Positions 37,857 through 45,410 are shown, counted from the first letter of the stretch. The stretch is DNA of 64,000 bases from Paenibacillus glycanilyticus (GCF_023715145.1 NZ_JAMBNP010000013.1:1-64000); one strand, 5' to 3'. Notes: generated by a model from the sequence alone, not told the origin. Program-made: numbers and translations.

Positions 37857-38961
37857 GGGTACGGCCTCCTGCCAGTTGTCTGATTCGAGCTTCAATGACG
37901 TCCATATCGTCACCCGTCAGCGGGCGGGGATCAATATCGAAGTAGCCTTGCTTCACGCCATAGTCACGGGTATAAATTGCAATATCTCCCTCGCGCAGCC
38001 CGTCGTTGACGGACTTGGCCGTCGCAGCGGCCAAATCGGGGTCAATCTGAACGCGCGCACGGTAAATCGCCCGCCCCGCTTCGTCCTGCACGATCGTCAC
38101 CTTCACGCCGGGAAGCTCGCCAAGCGGAAGGAGCTTATTCAGAGCGGCCTTCTCCCGCTCGCTGTTATCCGGCTTATCGCGGTATTCGTCCAGCGCCTGC
38201 AGCAGGCCAAAGGAAGTCTCCTTGCCGACCTTCATGCTGCGGCCGATGCCGTGGAGCTGCATTTTCACCCACTCGATATACTTCCGCTTGCCGCCTACAA
38301 TACCGGAGGTAGGACCTTCAATCGCCTTAGAGCCGCTATATATCGAAAGATCGGAGCAAGCAACGTATTTCCGCAAATCCTCTTCCGCCGCCGCATCTAC
38401 GATCATAGGAACGCCCCTTCGCTGCGCAATCTCCCATGCTTCCTCGACGCTGATCATGTTCTTCTGCACGGCATGATGGGATTTCACATACAATATCGCC
38501 GCCGTACGCTCGTTAATCGCCTCTTCCATATGCTCGGCTTTGCCTTCGTTCGCGTATCCAACCTCGACCAGCCTGCCGCCGCCAAGATAGACCATCGTTT
38601 CGACCGGAGCTCCGTATTGCACGTTATGGCCTTTGAGGATAATAATCTCGTTCTGTAAAATCGGCTCTTGATGAAGCTTCTCCGTCAGCCGCCGATTTCC
38701 TTTCGTCACGATCCCCGCTACCGACAATGCAATGCCGCTTGAAGCGGAATTTACAATCACCGCGGCTTCGGATTCCATAATTCCCGCAATGTAGTCGCCG
38801 GCCTTATCAACGAGATCCGCAATCTCCACATAGCTCTGTCCGCCTTGCTTCATCGCGTCCATGACCGTATCGGTTGGTGCGGAGACCCCCAGGATACTCA
38901 TCCGTCCGCTGGCGTTAATAACCCGCTTTAATCCATATCTAGCATGTAAGGTATTGTCCAT
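37849..38961 (-). CDS. PLP-dependent ammonia-lyase of the DgaE / SelA-like family
   Basis: A 370-residue fold-type I PLP enzyme related to selenocysteine synthase SelA. It has YGLKRVINASGRMS at the N-terminus, VNSASSGIALS, and the PLP-binding Lys in IYSGSKAIEGPTSG. Salmonella DgaE removes ammonia from D-glucosaminate 6-phosphate to give a 2-keto-3-deoxy sugar acid. Here the presence of KdgK suggests the substrate may be unphosphorylated. ATG 38961 has GGGGAG 9 nt upstream. It is embedded between the amidohydrolase and aldolase genes with overlaps on both sides. Confidence 0.85.
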   Translation of the reverse strand: MDNTLHARYGLKRVINASGRMSILGVSAPTDTVMDAMKQGGQSYVEIADLVDKAGDYIAGIMESEAAVIVNSASSGIALSVAGIVTKGNRRLTEKLHQEPILQNEIIILKGHNVQYGAPVETMVYLGGGRLVEVGYANEGKAEHMEEAINERTAAILYVKSHHAVQKNMISVEEAWEIAQRRGVPMIVDAAAEEDLRKYVACSDLSIYSGSKAIEGPTSGIVGGKRKYIEWVKMQLHGIGRSMKVGKETSFGLLQALDEYRDKPDNSEREKAALNKLLPLGELPGVKVTIVQDEAGRAIYRARVQIDPDLAAATAKSVNDGLREGDIAIYTRDYGVKQGYFDIDPRPLTGDDMDVIEARIRQLAGGRTHV

Positions 38962-40048
38962 TCGTATAAACTCCCCTCGCCTGAATCGTTTGCATCGCCA
39001 TTCGCTTCTCGCCTTCGGAGTCGATAAGCTCCAAAGGCCGTTCAGCCACTTCGAACAAGGTAAGATTCGCCTGCTCGCCGGCCTTAACGCGTCCAAGCTC
39101 CGGCCTACCCAACCATTCCGCCGGACGCTTGGTAACCGCCGCTATAATCTCGTTCAGCTCATACCCGAGAGACAGAAACTTCGTCAGCACATCGGACATG
39201 CTCCGAACCGGACCGTTCAGCCGGTTGCCCCGGTAAATATCCGTACTGATCGTATCGAACGGAATGCCCGCGCGCTTCGCCATCTCCGCCACCTCAAAAG
39301 AGAAGCTCGCCGTCCCATGGCCGACATCCAGCCGGACGCCACTAGCCCTCGCTTCCAGCAGAGCGGGCAGCGGTCTGCCTGACAGATCAAACAGCCGGTT
39401 ATCCGGCTTGCCGTTCAAATAATGCGTGACGACATCCCGCTCTCGAAGGAGCGGCAATATTTCCTCGACGCCCGGCGGCCTTGAGCCGATATGCACCATG
39501 AGCGGCAAGCCGCTTTCCTCGGATAGACTACGTGCCAGCCGCAGCGGATCAAGGCCGTTCCGTCCAACAACGCTGCCGCTCATTCGGGCTTTTAGCCCCA
39601 CGATAAGATCCGGATAACGGTCAATCGCCCGCAATACCGCTTCCCTGTCAATCCAGTGCAGCTCCGACAGCTCATCCACCCGCTGCAGCCCGATCCGGGA
39701 TACATTAAGCAGTGCCAGCACTCTCGTCTTCGCCTGCTGCCTGCTTGCCGCAAGCTCTCCAATCCGGTCCGCGCCGCAGCTTCCCGCATCAACAATGGTC
39801 GTTACCCCATGCCCGACGCCAATCTCGTCAATCTCATCGCCATACGGATCCAGTCCAGGTACCGCGTGCACATGCAAATCAATCCATCCGCTGGAGGCAT
39901 AGAGACCGGTACAGTCTATGATCCGGCTGCCGCCTGCCGTACCCGCTGCCGCCAGCTCCGCAATACGTCCATCCTCGCCAATGACAATATCCACCGTCTG
40001 CAAGCTGTTAATCAGCCTGACATTCCGCCATATGATTCGTTCGCTCAT
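38939..40048 (-). CDS. Amidohydrolase/deacetylase (EF_0837-like)
   Basis: A 369-residue metal-dependent hydrolase of the dihydroorotase-like amidohydrolase superfamily. Visible metal ligands: HVH in DLHVHAVPG, a probable carbamylated Lys in GLKARMSG, His in MVHIGSR and THYLNGK, and the catalytic Asp/His region in LDVGHGTASF. Relatives occur beside SelA-like and DgaF-like genes in many bacteria. A plausible job is removal of an N-acyl group from an amino-sugar acid before deamination; this is inference. ATG 40048 with AAGGTGG upstream begins the usual N-terminus. It is the first gene of the operon. Confidence 0.85.
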   Translation of the reverse strand: MSERIIWRNVRLINSLQTVDIVIGEDGRIAELAAAGTAGGSRIIDCTGLYASSGWIDLHVHAVPGLDPYGDEIDEIGVGHGVTTIVDAGSCGADRIGELAASRQQAKTRVLALLNVSRIGLQRVDELSELHWIDREAVLRAIDRYPDLIVGLKARMSGSVVGRNGLDPLRLARSLSEESGLPLMVHIGSRPPGVEEILPLLRERDVVTHYLNGKPDNRLFDLSGRPLPALLEARASGVRLDVGHGTASFSFEVAEMAKRAGIPFDTISTDIYRGNRLNGPVRSMSDVLTKFLSLGYELNEIIAAVTKRPAEWLGRPELGRVKAGEQANLTLFEVAERPLELIDSEGEKRMAMQTIQARGVYTNGQYLTC

Positions 40049-40082
40049 CCTGCCACCTTTTTCATAAAGAGACATCAGTGAT

Positions 40083-40143
40083 AACATTATAAGGTTAAGA
40101 TACAGGGGAAACGGGAAGAGGTCAATAAAACATTATAATGTTT
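40083..40143 (-). promoter_or_regulatory. Twin palindromes, probable GntR operators of the amino-sugar-acid operon
   Basis: AAACATTATAATGTTT (40128-40143) is a perfect 16-bp palindrome. AACATTATAAGGTT (40083-40096) is an imperfect second copy, 46 bp away centre to centre. The second one contains TATAAT on the minus strand (40086-40091) and so probably overlaps the -10. No convincing -35 is seen at 16-18 bp. Confidence 0.6.
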
Positions 40144-40256
40144 AAGCAAAATAAAAATGAGTAAGCAAATTAATGAAAGTCGCTTCACTAACTCGCATAC
40201 TCTTTTCTGCTCTTCAACAAAGCAAACGACGCCTGGCTTTAACAGATTGGCAAGCG

Positions 40257-40299
40257 GCAAAAAAAAGAAGGAACCCTCACCATTCAGTGAAAGGTTCCC
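40257..40299 (-). terminator. Terminator of the bshB2 transcript
   Basis: GGGAACC/GGGTTCC stem with a long loop, followed on the minus strand by TTCTTTTTTTT, just after the stop at 40316. The ~110 bp between here and the GntR palindromes shows nothing recognisable. Confidence 0.8.
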
Positions 40300-40315
40300 T
40301 CTGCTGTTTATAACG

Positions 40316-40978
40316 TTAATTCCAATTCTCAAACTTGTATGTCCAGAACCGTTCCGTACCGAAGCGCTCCTGAATCTCTTTGTCGGTATGCAGCTTGTTG
40401 CCGAAAATCTCAGATGCGTGGAACTGCGAGCGATGGGCCCGGATGGAAGCCATCTTGTTCTTCAAATAATCCCTCACATCAAACGAGATATCCGGCTTGC
40501 CGATCGCCTGCTCATGATTGCGGGAGAACGCCGCGCAATAGACGGGAGGTCGATCTTCTTCGGGCAGTCTTCCTACCGTCCGAACTACGGCCTCCCCGGT
40601 TGCGTCATGGTCCGGGTGAACGCTGTAGCCCGGATAAAACGTGAAGATAACCGTAGGCTTTACTTCTTCAATCAGAGCATGAATATGTTCATCGAGGTAC
40701 ACTTTATCCTCGAACTCAATGGTTTTATCATGGAAGCCCAGCATTCTCAAATCTTGAATACCGATGGCCGCGCAGGATTCTTCAAGCTCTCCCCGGCGGA
40801 TCTGCGGCAGCGTAACCCGGCTTGCGAAAGGCGGAAAGCCCATGTTGCGGGCCATCTCCCCAAGCGTCAGGCAGGCGTAAGTCACATGCGCGCCTTGATC
40901 GATCAGCTGCGCAAGCGTGCCGGATAAGATAAACGCTTCGTCATCCGGATGCGGAAAAATAACTAGAATACGTTCCAT
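40316..40978 (-). CDS. bshB2: Bacillithiol biosynthesis deacetylase BshB2 (PIG-L family)
   Basis: A 220-residue zinc-dependent deacetylase with the metal motif HPDDEA (~12) and HPDHDA (~118), plus MLGFHDKTIEFED, closely matching B. subtilis YojG/BshB2. It removes acetate from GlcNAc-malate to give GlcN-malate, the precursor to which cysteine is added in bacillithiol synthesis. GGAGA lies 7 nt before the ATG. It follows the yojF-like gene, as in bacilli, but separated here by 138 bp that hold three copies of a hairpin repeat. Confidence 0.92.
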   Translation of the reverse strand: MERILVIFPHPDDEAFILSGTLAQLIDQGAHVTYACLTLGEMARNMGFPPFASRVTLPQIRRGELEESCAAIGIQDLRMLGFHDKTIEFEDKVYLDEHIHALIEEVKPTVIFTFYPGYSVHPDHDATGEAVVRTVGRLPEEDRPPVYCAAFSRNHEQAIGKPDISFDVRDYLKNKMASIRAHRSQFHASEIFGNKLHTDKEIQERFGTERFWTYKFENWN

Positions 40979-40998
40979 TCGTATCTCTCCTTTCTAAA

Positions 40999-41108
40999 AG
41001 CTTTCTGTAAGAAAGCTGCTTCGTAAGCATTAGCTAAGCTTTCTGTAAGAAAGCTGCTTCGTAAGCATTAGCTAAGCTTTCTGTAAGAAAGCTGCTTCGT
41101 AAGCATTA
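40999..41108 (-). repeat. Three tandem 38-bp hairpin units in the bshB2 leader
   Basis: Near-identical copies start at 40999, 41037 and 41075. On the minus strand each reads ATGCTTACGAAGC then AGCTTTCT-tac-AGAAAGCT, a short GCTT-acg-AAGC hairpin followed by a perfect 8-bp hairpin. The last unit ends 8 nt before the ribosome site of bshB2. Confidence 0.85.
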
Positions 41109-41116
41109 ACCTCCAG

Positions 41117-41464
41117 TTAAAACGGCTCCCGGCTCAGCTGCAGCGCGACAACCAGCTTGCCCTGCTGGTCATGGCCGGCGAGAATAAGCCGCTCGGATTC
41201 GTTCTCTTCATAATGAGTCAGGCCTTCGGAATAAACCCAGCCCTGCCGCATTTTCAGTCCGACGCGGAAAGGACCGTTCCCGGAAATTAAACCATTCGAA
41301 TATTGAATAACGGCATTCGTTAGAAAAGTAGCGGCCGGATGCTTGGAGGCGTCGTTATGAGCCGCATAGGCTCCTGTCGTCATCTCAAGATGAATATACA
41401 CATCTTGATCTTTCAAGCTTTCCAGGCGTCTTTGAACCTCAGCCGGATGGATCGGTTGCATCAT
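41117..41464 (-). CDS. yojF: YojF-like protein (DUF1806)
   Basis: A 115-residue protein of the YojF/DUF1806 family: DQDVYIHLEMTTGAY, GPFRVGLKMRQGWVYSEGLT and GHDQQGKLVVALQLSREPF align with B. subtilis YojF block by block. Its function is unknown, but it is constantly linked to bshB2 and may assist the deacetylase. ATG 41464 is chosen because AAAGGAG lies 8 nt upstream; a longer frame to 41485 is open. Confidence 0.88.
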   Translation of the reverse strand: MMQPIHPAEVQRRLESLKDQDVYIHLEMTTGAYAAHNDASKHPAATFLTNAVIQYSNGLISGNGPFRVGLKMRQGWVYSEGLTHYEENESERLILAGHDQQGKLVVALQLSREPF

Positions 41465-41544
41465 CTTGAATTCTCCTTTGACCATATAATTAAGATGAAT
41501 TGAGAAGATTGTATAGTAAGTTTATCGGAATAGCAAGAATAAGA

Positions 41545-42099
41545 TTAACGTTCCGATACCTTTTTCTCATAAAGATTAAAATCGCCGATTGGGTTGGATG
41601 CCGTACCCTTAAATTCGTAGCCGCAGCCGTTCCCGTAGAAATCGTTCAGCTTTGGATTGTTGGCAATGCAATCAAGCCGAACCCGGTCTTTACCCGGGAA
41701 ATGAATGCCTGAACCCGCCCACTGAACAATCGCCTCGCCGAGATTTGTTCCGGCAGCCTTGCGGTTAATATTAAGCCGGTGCAGATAGACGGAGCTCTCA
41801 TGCCCTTCCTCGCCCCACAGTTCCCGGTCCCACGGGCTTGCCTGCTGCATCAGCATAACCATCCCCATCAGCGTGTCTTCCTGCATGAAAATATATACTT
41901 CGCCACGTTTGATGGCTTCCGGCGTACGATGGGAGTCTTCGCCCTGCAAAAGACCGCTCCATTGCGTGGAGCCTTTGCTTTTCAGCCATTCCGCCGTACT
42001 GGCGAGCAGCCCAAGCACGGCCGGCGTATCCCCTTCCGTGGCTTGGAATACTTTTATATGATTCTGAATGATCCCGATTGGTTCTGAATGTGTATACAT
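41545..42099 (-). CDS. GNAT-family N-acetyltransferase
   Basis: A 184-residue GNAT protein with a divergent acetyl-CoA site (LNINRKAAGTNLGEAIVQWA, ~112-131) and RLDCIANNPKLNDFYGNGCGYEF, the last strand-helix of the fold. Tyr in FYGNGCGYEF is in the usual general-acid position. Substrate unknown. GGGAGG precedes the ATG by 9 nt. It is probably monocistronic, between yojF and the divergent XRE-methyltransferase gene. Confidence 0.82.
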   Translation of the reverse strand: MYTHSEPIGIIQNHIKVFQATEGDTPAVLGLLASTAEWLKSKGSTQWSGLLQGEDSHRTPEAIKRGEVYIFMQEDTLMGMVMLMQQASPWDRELWGEEGHESSVYLHRLNINRKAAGTNLGEAIVQWAGSGIHFPGKDRVRLDCIANNPKLNDFYGNGCGYEFKGTASNPIGDFNLYEKKVSER

Positions 42100-42269
42100 C
42101 GATGGTGTCCTCCCGCTAATAGCCTAAGATACCTACAGTATACTCTCTTTGTCCAAGCTTCTACAAATCTCAACCGCAGGTTGAGTCCGGCAAAAGTTCA
42201 ATTGCCGCGTTATTGTTCCGTCGGATTAACTTCAATAGAATGAAGAGTATCGAAGGAGCGTGAACTATT

Positions 42270-43088
42270 ATGAAGGAGCAACTGGCGCGGAGCATTGCGA
42301 TCTACCGGAAGGAACGGGGGCTGACGCAGGAGGAGCTGGCAACAAGGCTCGGCATTTCATTTCAGGCGGTATCCAAATGGGAGAACGCCCTAACGATGCC
42401 GGATCTCTCGCTGCTGCCGGAATTATGCCGGACTCTTCAGGTAAGCGCGGATAAACTGCTTGGCTATGCCTCTCAGGATAAGCCGATTACCATCTACGAA
42501 GAGGAGTACAAAACGGAGAACTATTATTGGGGAACGGAGCCTAACGGCGGCGTATACGAGGTGCTGCGGCAGATGCCGCCGTCCAAACGACTGAAGCTGC
42601 TGGATATCGGCTGCGGGGAAGGGCGCGACGCGGTGTTTTTTGCTCGCAACGGTTATGAAGTAACGGGAATCGATGTGTCGGATGCCGGGATCGAGAAGAC
42701 GAAACGACTCGCCGACGCTGCTCGGGTTCAAGTGAAAGTGATCAAAGCGGATGTGCTTGATTTCCGGCTGGATTCGGCTTATGACATCATCTACTCCAGC
42801 GGAGTTCTTCATTATATCAAGCCGGAGTTCCGCCAGGAGATCTTCGCGAACTACAAGCAGTTCACTAACCCTGGCGGAATCCATGTCCTGAATGTATTCG
42901 TGCATAAACCATTTATCGCCCCGCCGCCGGAAAAAGAACCTCATGCCTACAAATGGCATTCGGGCGAGCTGTTAAGCCATTATCATGACTGGCTGATCAA
43001 GGACAGCGCCGAGCTTGTATTTGACTGCAATTCCAGCGGCATCCCTCATCAGCATGCGATGAGCACGATCATGGCGCAGAAGATATAA
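42270..43088 (+). CDS. XRE helix-turn-helix fused to a SAM-dependent methyltransferase
   Basis: A 272-residue two-domain protein. Residues 1-65 are a Cro/cI-type helix-turn-helix (LTQEELATRLGISFQAVSKWEN). Residues ~80-270 are a class I methyltransferase with the SAM motif LDIGCGEGRDAVFFA, VTGIDVSDAGIEK and FANYKQFTNPGGIHVLNVF, most like the TehB/thiol-methyltransferase group. AAGGAG precedes the ATG. It stands alone with a terminator downstream. It may methylate a small toxic compound and regulate its own gene; target and ligand are unknown. Confidence 0.85.
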   Translation: MKEQLARSIAIYRKERGLTQEELATRLGISFQAVSKWENALTMPDLSLLPELCRTLQVSADKLLGYASQDKPITIYEEEYKTENYYWGTEPNGGVYEVLRQMPPSKRLKLLDIGCGEGRDAVFFARNGYEVTGIDVSDAGIEKTKRLADAARVQVKVIKADVLDFRLDSAYDIIYSSGVLHYIKPEFRQEIFANYKQFTNPGGIHVLNVFVHKPFIAPPPEKEPHAYKWHSGELLSHYHDWLIKDSAELVFDCNSSGIPHQHAMSTIMAQKI

Positions 43089-43105
43089 AAGCTTGCCATT
43101 ATCCC

Positions 43106-43137
43106 GTCCCGTCCGGAGTTTGTGCGGACGGGACTTT
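43106..43137 (+). terminator. Terminator of the XRE-methyltransferase gene
   Basis: GTCCCGTCCG/CGGACGGGAC perfect 10-bp stem with loop GAGTTTGTG, then TTTGAG. It lies between two convergent genes. Confidence 0.75.
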
Positions 43138-43148
43138 GAGTTGTCCGG

Positions 43149-44432
43149 TTATTTATCGTTCTTTTCAATAAGAAACAACGCTTCATCAAGCGTAACCTCG
43201 TACTCCTGCCTGCCCTCCATGTCTTTCAGCCGGACGGTGCCGCTTTGAACCTCTTCTTCGCCGATTAGCAGCGCATACCGGATCGCCCTGCTTTCAAGCG
43301 AGGCCAATGCCTTTTTCAGCTTCCTGCCCGCCGGTTCCATTCCCGTCTTCATCCCGTTCGACCGTAAGACGGTCGCAGCGAGCAAGGCTTCATCAATCGT
43401 ATTGCCGATGGCTATAACGACGACCTTTGGAGCAGGCGCCGGAATTGGCCGATCCCGGATCATTTCCATAATAGACTCCATGCCAAACGAAAGCCCCACG
43501 GCCGGATATGCAATGTCTTCGCTTCCGATCAGCTTTCCGATTATGGCGTCATACCGCCCGCCGCTCCCTATGCTGGACGTATAAGAGCCGCTTGCGTCAA
43601 AGATCTCGTACACGGTCCCTGTATAAAAAGACAAGCCTCTTGATAAAAAAGGATCAAATCGGCAAATGTCCGACAGTCTGAGCTTATCCATTAGGGTCTG
43701 CAGAGATCTAACCTCGGCTGCACCTTGTGATTCCGCAAGTCCGTATCGATCGACCAGAACATCAAATGACAGCTCTTCCATGGCCATAAGCTCAGCAAAC
43801 TCCCGAAGCGTTGCTCCGGGAATGCCTTTCCCCTTCAGTTCATCCAGGACATCATCCTTGCCGATTTTCTCGAGTTTATCGAGCGTAAGCATGACGGAAA
43901 GACTGTCTTCCGCCTGCACTCCAACCGCATCCAGAATCTCCCCTAGAAGCCGGCGGTTATTCCACCGCATTATGACGGGAATTTCCAGCCTTTTAAAAAC
44001 CTCAACCGCAATCAGCAGCAGCTCCGCTTCTGCTTCCGGCCCCGCAATTCCCACCACGTCAACATCACATTGCAGGAATTCCCGCAGACGGCCGCGCTTC
44101 ACCGGACCATCGCGAAAAACCTTCCCGATCTCGTACCGTCTGTACGGAAGCTTGATTCCGGGATTCAAAGCCATAACCTTCGCGAACGGAATCGTCAAAT
44201 CATAGCGCAGACCAAGTCTCCTTCCGCCTTGATCCGTGAACCGGTACATCTCCTTCAGAATTTCATCGCCGCCCGCATACTTGGATGTCAATAAATCCAG
44301 CTCCTGAAGCACGGTTGACTCCATGCTCTCATAGTCATACCAATCGAAAACCTCCTGCAGCACAGTCCTTACCTTCTTGCGAAGCGCTTGTTCCCGTCCG
44401 AAATAATCGTAGGTTCCTTTTACATTTTGCAT
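43149..44432 (-). CDS. hisS: Histidyl-tRNA synthetase, second-type with archaeal-like motif 2
   Basis: A 427-residue class II synthetase that charges tRNA-His. Seen: GTYDYFGREQALRKK, LRYDLTIPFAK, motif 2 RDGPVKRGRLREF followed by QCDVDVVG, the HisA motif RGLSFYTGTVYE, GGRYD and GLSFGMESI (motif 3 region), then an anticodon-binding domain (~325-425). The motif 2 variant differs from the main Bacillus HisRS, so this may be an accessory copy. GTG 44441 is open, but ATG 44432 is chosen because GGAGA lies 9 nt upstream. The gene is preceded by a promoter, a His-rich leader peptide and a terminator, indicating attenuation by histidyl-tRNA supply. Confidence 0.9.
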   Translation of the reverse strand: MQNVKGTYDYFGREQALRKKVRTVLQEVFDWYDYESMESTVLQELDLLTSKYAGGDEILKEMYRFTDQGGRRLGLRYDLTIPFAKVMALNPGIKLPYRRYEIGKVFRDGPVKRGRLREFLQCDVDVVGIAGPEAEAELLLIAVEVFKRLEIPVIMRWNNRRLLGEILDAVGVQAEDSLSVMLTLDKLEKIGKDDVLDELKGKGIPGATLREFAELMAMEELSFDVLVDRYGLAESQGAAEVRSLQTLMDKLRLSDICRFDPFLSRGLSFYTGTVYEIFDASGSYTSSIGSGGRYDAIIGKLIGSEDIAYPAVGLSFGMESIMEMIRDRPIPAPAPKVVVIAIGNTIDEALLAATVLRSNGMKTGMEPAGRKLKKALASLESRAIRYALLIGEEEVQSGTVRLKDMEGRQEYEVTLDEALFLIEKNDK

Positions 44433-44463
44433 ATCCGGCACTCTCCTTTTATTTTGGTAAAAA

Positions 44464-44500
44464 ACAAAAAAACGCGCAGGACCTCTTGGTCCTGCGCGTT
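44464..44500 (-). terminator. Attenuator terminator upstream of hisS
   Basis: A perfect 13-bp stem AACGCGCAGGACC/GGTCCTGCGCGTT with a 4-nt loop, then TTTTTTT on the minus strand. It lies inside the hisS leader, 32 bp before the coding start, so transcription must pass it to reach hisS. Confidence 0.92.
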
Positions 44501-44511
44501 ATCTATGCCGC

Positions 44512-44571
44512 AGGGAGGCCAACGCGAAATGCGCTAGCCCTCCCTGAATTTTGTATCAGGGGTGCTAACGC
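44512..44571 (-). promoter_or_regulatory. Mutually exclusive leader hairpins of the hisS attenuator
   Basis: Hairpin 1 (44531-44571) pairs GCGTTAGC with GCTAGCGC and, inside it, CCCTGA with TCAGGG. Hairpin 2 (44512-44545) pairs AGGGAGGGCTAGCGC with GCGTTGGCCTCCCT. They share the middle segment, so only one can form. The 3' arm of hairpin 2 also holds CGCGTT (44521-44526) and CCTGCG (44509-44514), complementary to the 5' arm of the terminator (AACGCG at 44495-44500, CGCAGG at 44491-44496). The leader stop codon lies inside the 5' arm of hairpin 1. Confidence 0.7.
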
Positions 44572-44612
44572 TTTTTGTGATGATGAAGTTGATTAAGCAT
44601 GATTGTGATCAT
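44565..44612 (-). CDS. His-rich leader peptide controlling hisS
   Basis: A 15-codon frame on the minus strand encoding MITIMLNQLHHHKKR, with three consecutive His codons (CAT CAT CAC at 44577-44585) and an AAGGAG ribosome site 8 nt before the ATG. It begins about 33 nt after the predicted transcription start and ends inside the first leader hairpin. This is the classical layout of ribosome-mediated attenuation (his and pheST leaders of enterobacteria). The gene is too short to be found by length; support is the ribosome site, the His triplet, the matched downstream gene and the terminator. Confidence 0.78.
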   Translation of the reverse strand: MITIMLNQLHHHKKR

Positions 44613-44651
44613 ATGCGCAACTCCTTCACATAACTCGGATAATTAACGTTG

Positions 44652-44680
44652 ATTATAGCAGGGCAGATTCCAAGATGCAA
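44652..44680 (-). promoter_or_regulatory. Promoter of the hisS leader transcript
   Basis: On the minus strand TTGCAT (44675-44680), a 17-bp spacer and TATAAT (44652-44657). Expected start near 44645, giving a leader of about 210 nt. Confidence 0.8.
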
Positions 44681-44693
44681 TGCATGCTTTGCA

Positions 44694-45299
44694 TTATGAA
44701 AAAATGGAATCTATTCTCTCCCGGTCATAATTAAGGATCCAGTTATTCCGTTTATAATACTGGGACCGAAGAGTTTCGGGAGAACCCGACACAATGTCTA
44801 AACCTCGACTGTCATAAAAATGAAAAATGGTTTTTTTCGTTTCGTTAACAATATAAATCCAGCGACCTGAAAACAGCATTTTATTGATGTGAATATCTGA
44901 AGCTTTACACTTTAGCACAAAACGATAATATTCCCAGCCATCCTCTACGTCATCTTCCTCATCCGGACGCCATCTGATGCAGCTGAGCGTACGAACTGCA
45001 TGCGAGTTAAGCAGTAGCCGACTGATTGGTTTGAATTTTCGAGGCTTGTTGGGTATTCGTTTAAAGCAATCATAATAAATAAAAAGCAGATCATCATCTG
45101 CCTGATGCGTATCTTTGAATAAAGTCAGAGCCCGATGTTTCACCTGTTTGAAATAACTGTCATACGATACATTGGGATCAGGATTTCCAATTTCATATCG
45201 AATTCCTGTATCTGCATTATAAAATAAGGGAGCTTTCAGCCTGAAATCAGGAGAAAAATGGTCTCTAAGAAAAAGGTCGAGTATTTGATTCGTATTCAT
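44694..45299 (-). CDS. DUF3885-like protein
   Basis: A 201-residue cytoplasmic protein with no signal or membrane segment. The FHFYDSRGLDIVSGSPETLR block near the C-terminus and LLFIYYDCFKR in the middle are like DUF3885 proteins, which are often found in bacilli as immunity- or toxin-associated singletons of unknown function. ATG 45299 with AGGTGA upstream is preferred to 45314. The DNA is visibly more A+T-rich than its neighbours, which could mean later acquisition. The hisS promoter begins 14 bp after its stop. Confidence 0.7.
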   Translation of the reverse strand: MNTNQILDLFLRDHFSPDFRLKAPLFYNADTGIRYEIGNPDPNVSYDSYFKQVKHRALTLFKDTHQADDDLLFIYYDCFKRIPNKPRKFKPISRLLLNSHAVRTLSCIRWRPDEEDDVEDGWEYYRFVLKCKASDIHINKMLFSGRWIYIVNETKKTIFHFYDSRGLDIVSGSPETLRSQYYKRNNWILNYDRERIDSIFS

Positions 45300-45381
45300 G
45301 GTATCACCTGTCACTTCTATAGCATTATCACCTATTGTACCTTGCTATTTATTAAGTCAGCACTTTAAAAATAATTGTAAT

Positions 45382-45410
45382 AAAAAAGCCCGCTCCTACA
45401 GGAGGGGCTT
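45382..45410 (-). terminator. Terminator of the VOC/beta-helix transcript
   Basis: AAGCCC/GGGCTT with an inner TCCT/AGGA pair is followed on the minus strand by TTTTTTA, just after the stop at 45428. Confidence 0.85.

Noticed and set aside
40999..41108. CRISPR array
   Set aside because: Three directly adjoining 38-bp copies have no spacers of variable sequence and no cas genes are nearby.
44433..44645. T-box riboswitch before hisS
   Set aside because: No AGGGTGGNACCGCG consensus or TGGNACC is present; AGGGAGG is explained by pairing with CCTCCCT. The His-codon leader frame with a good ribosome site explains the terminator better.
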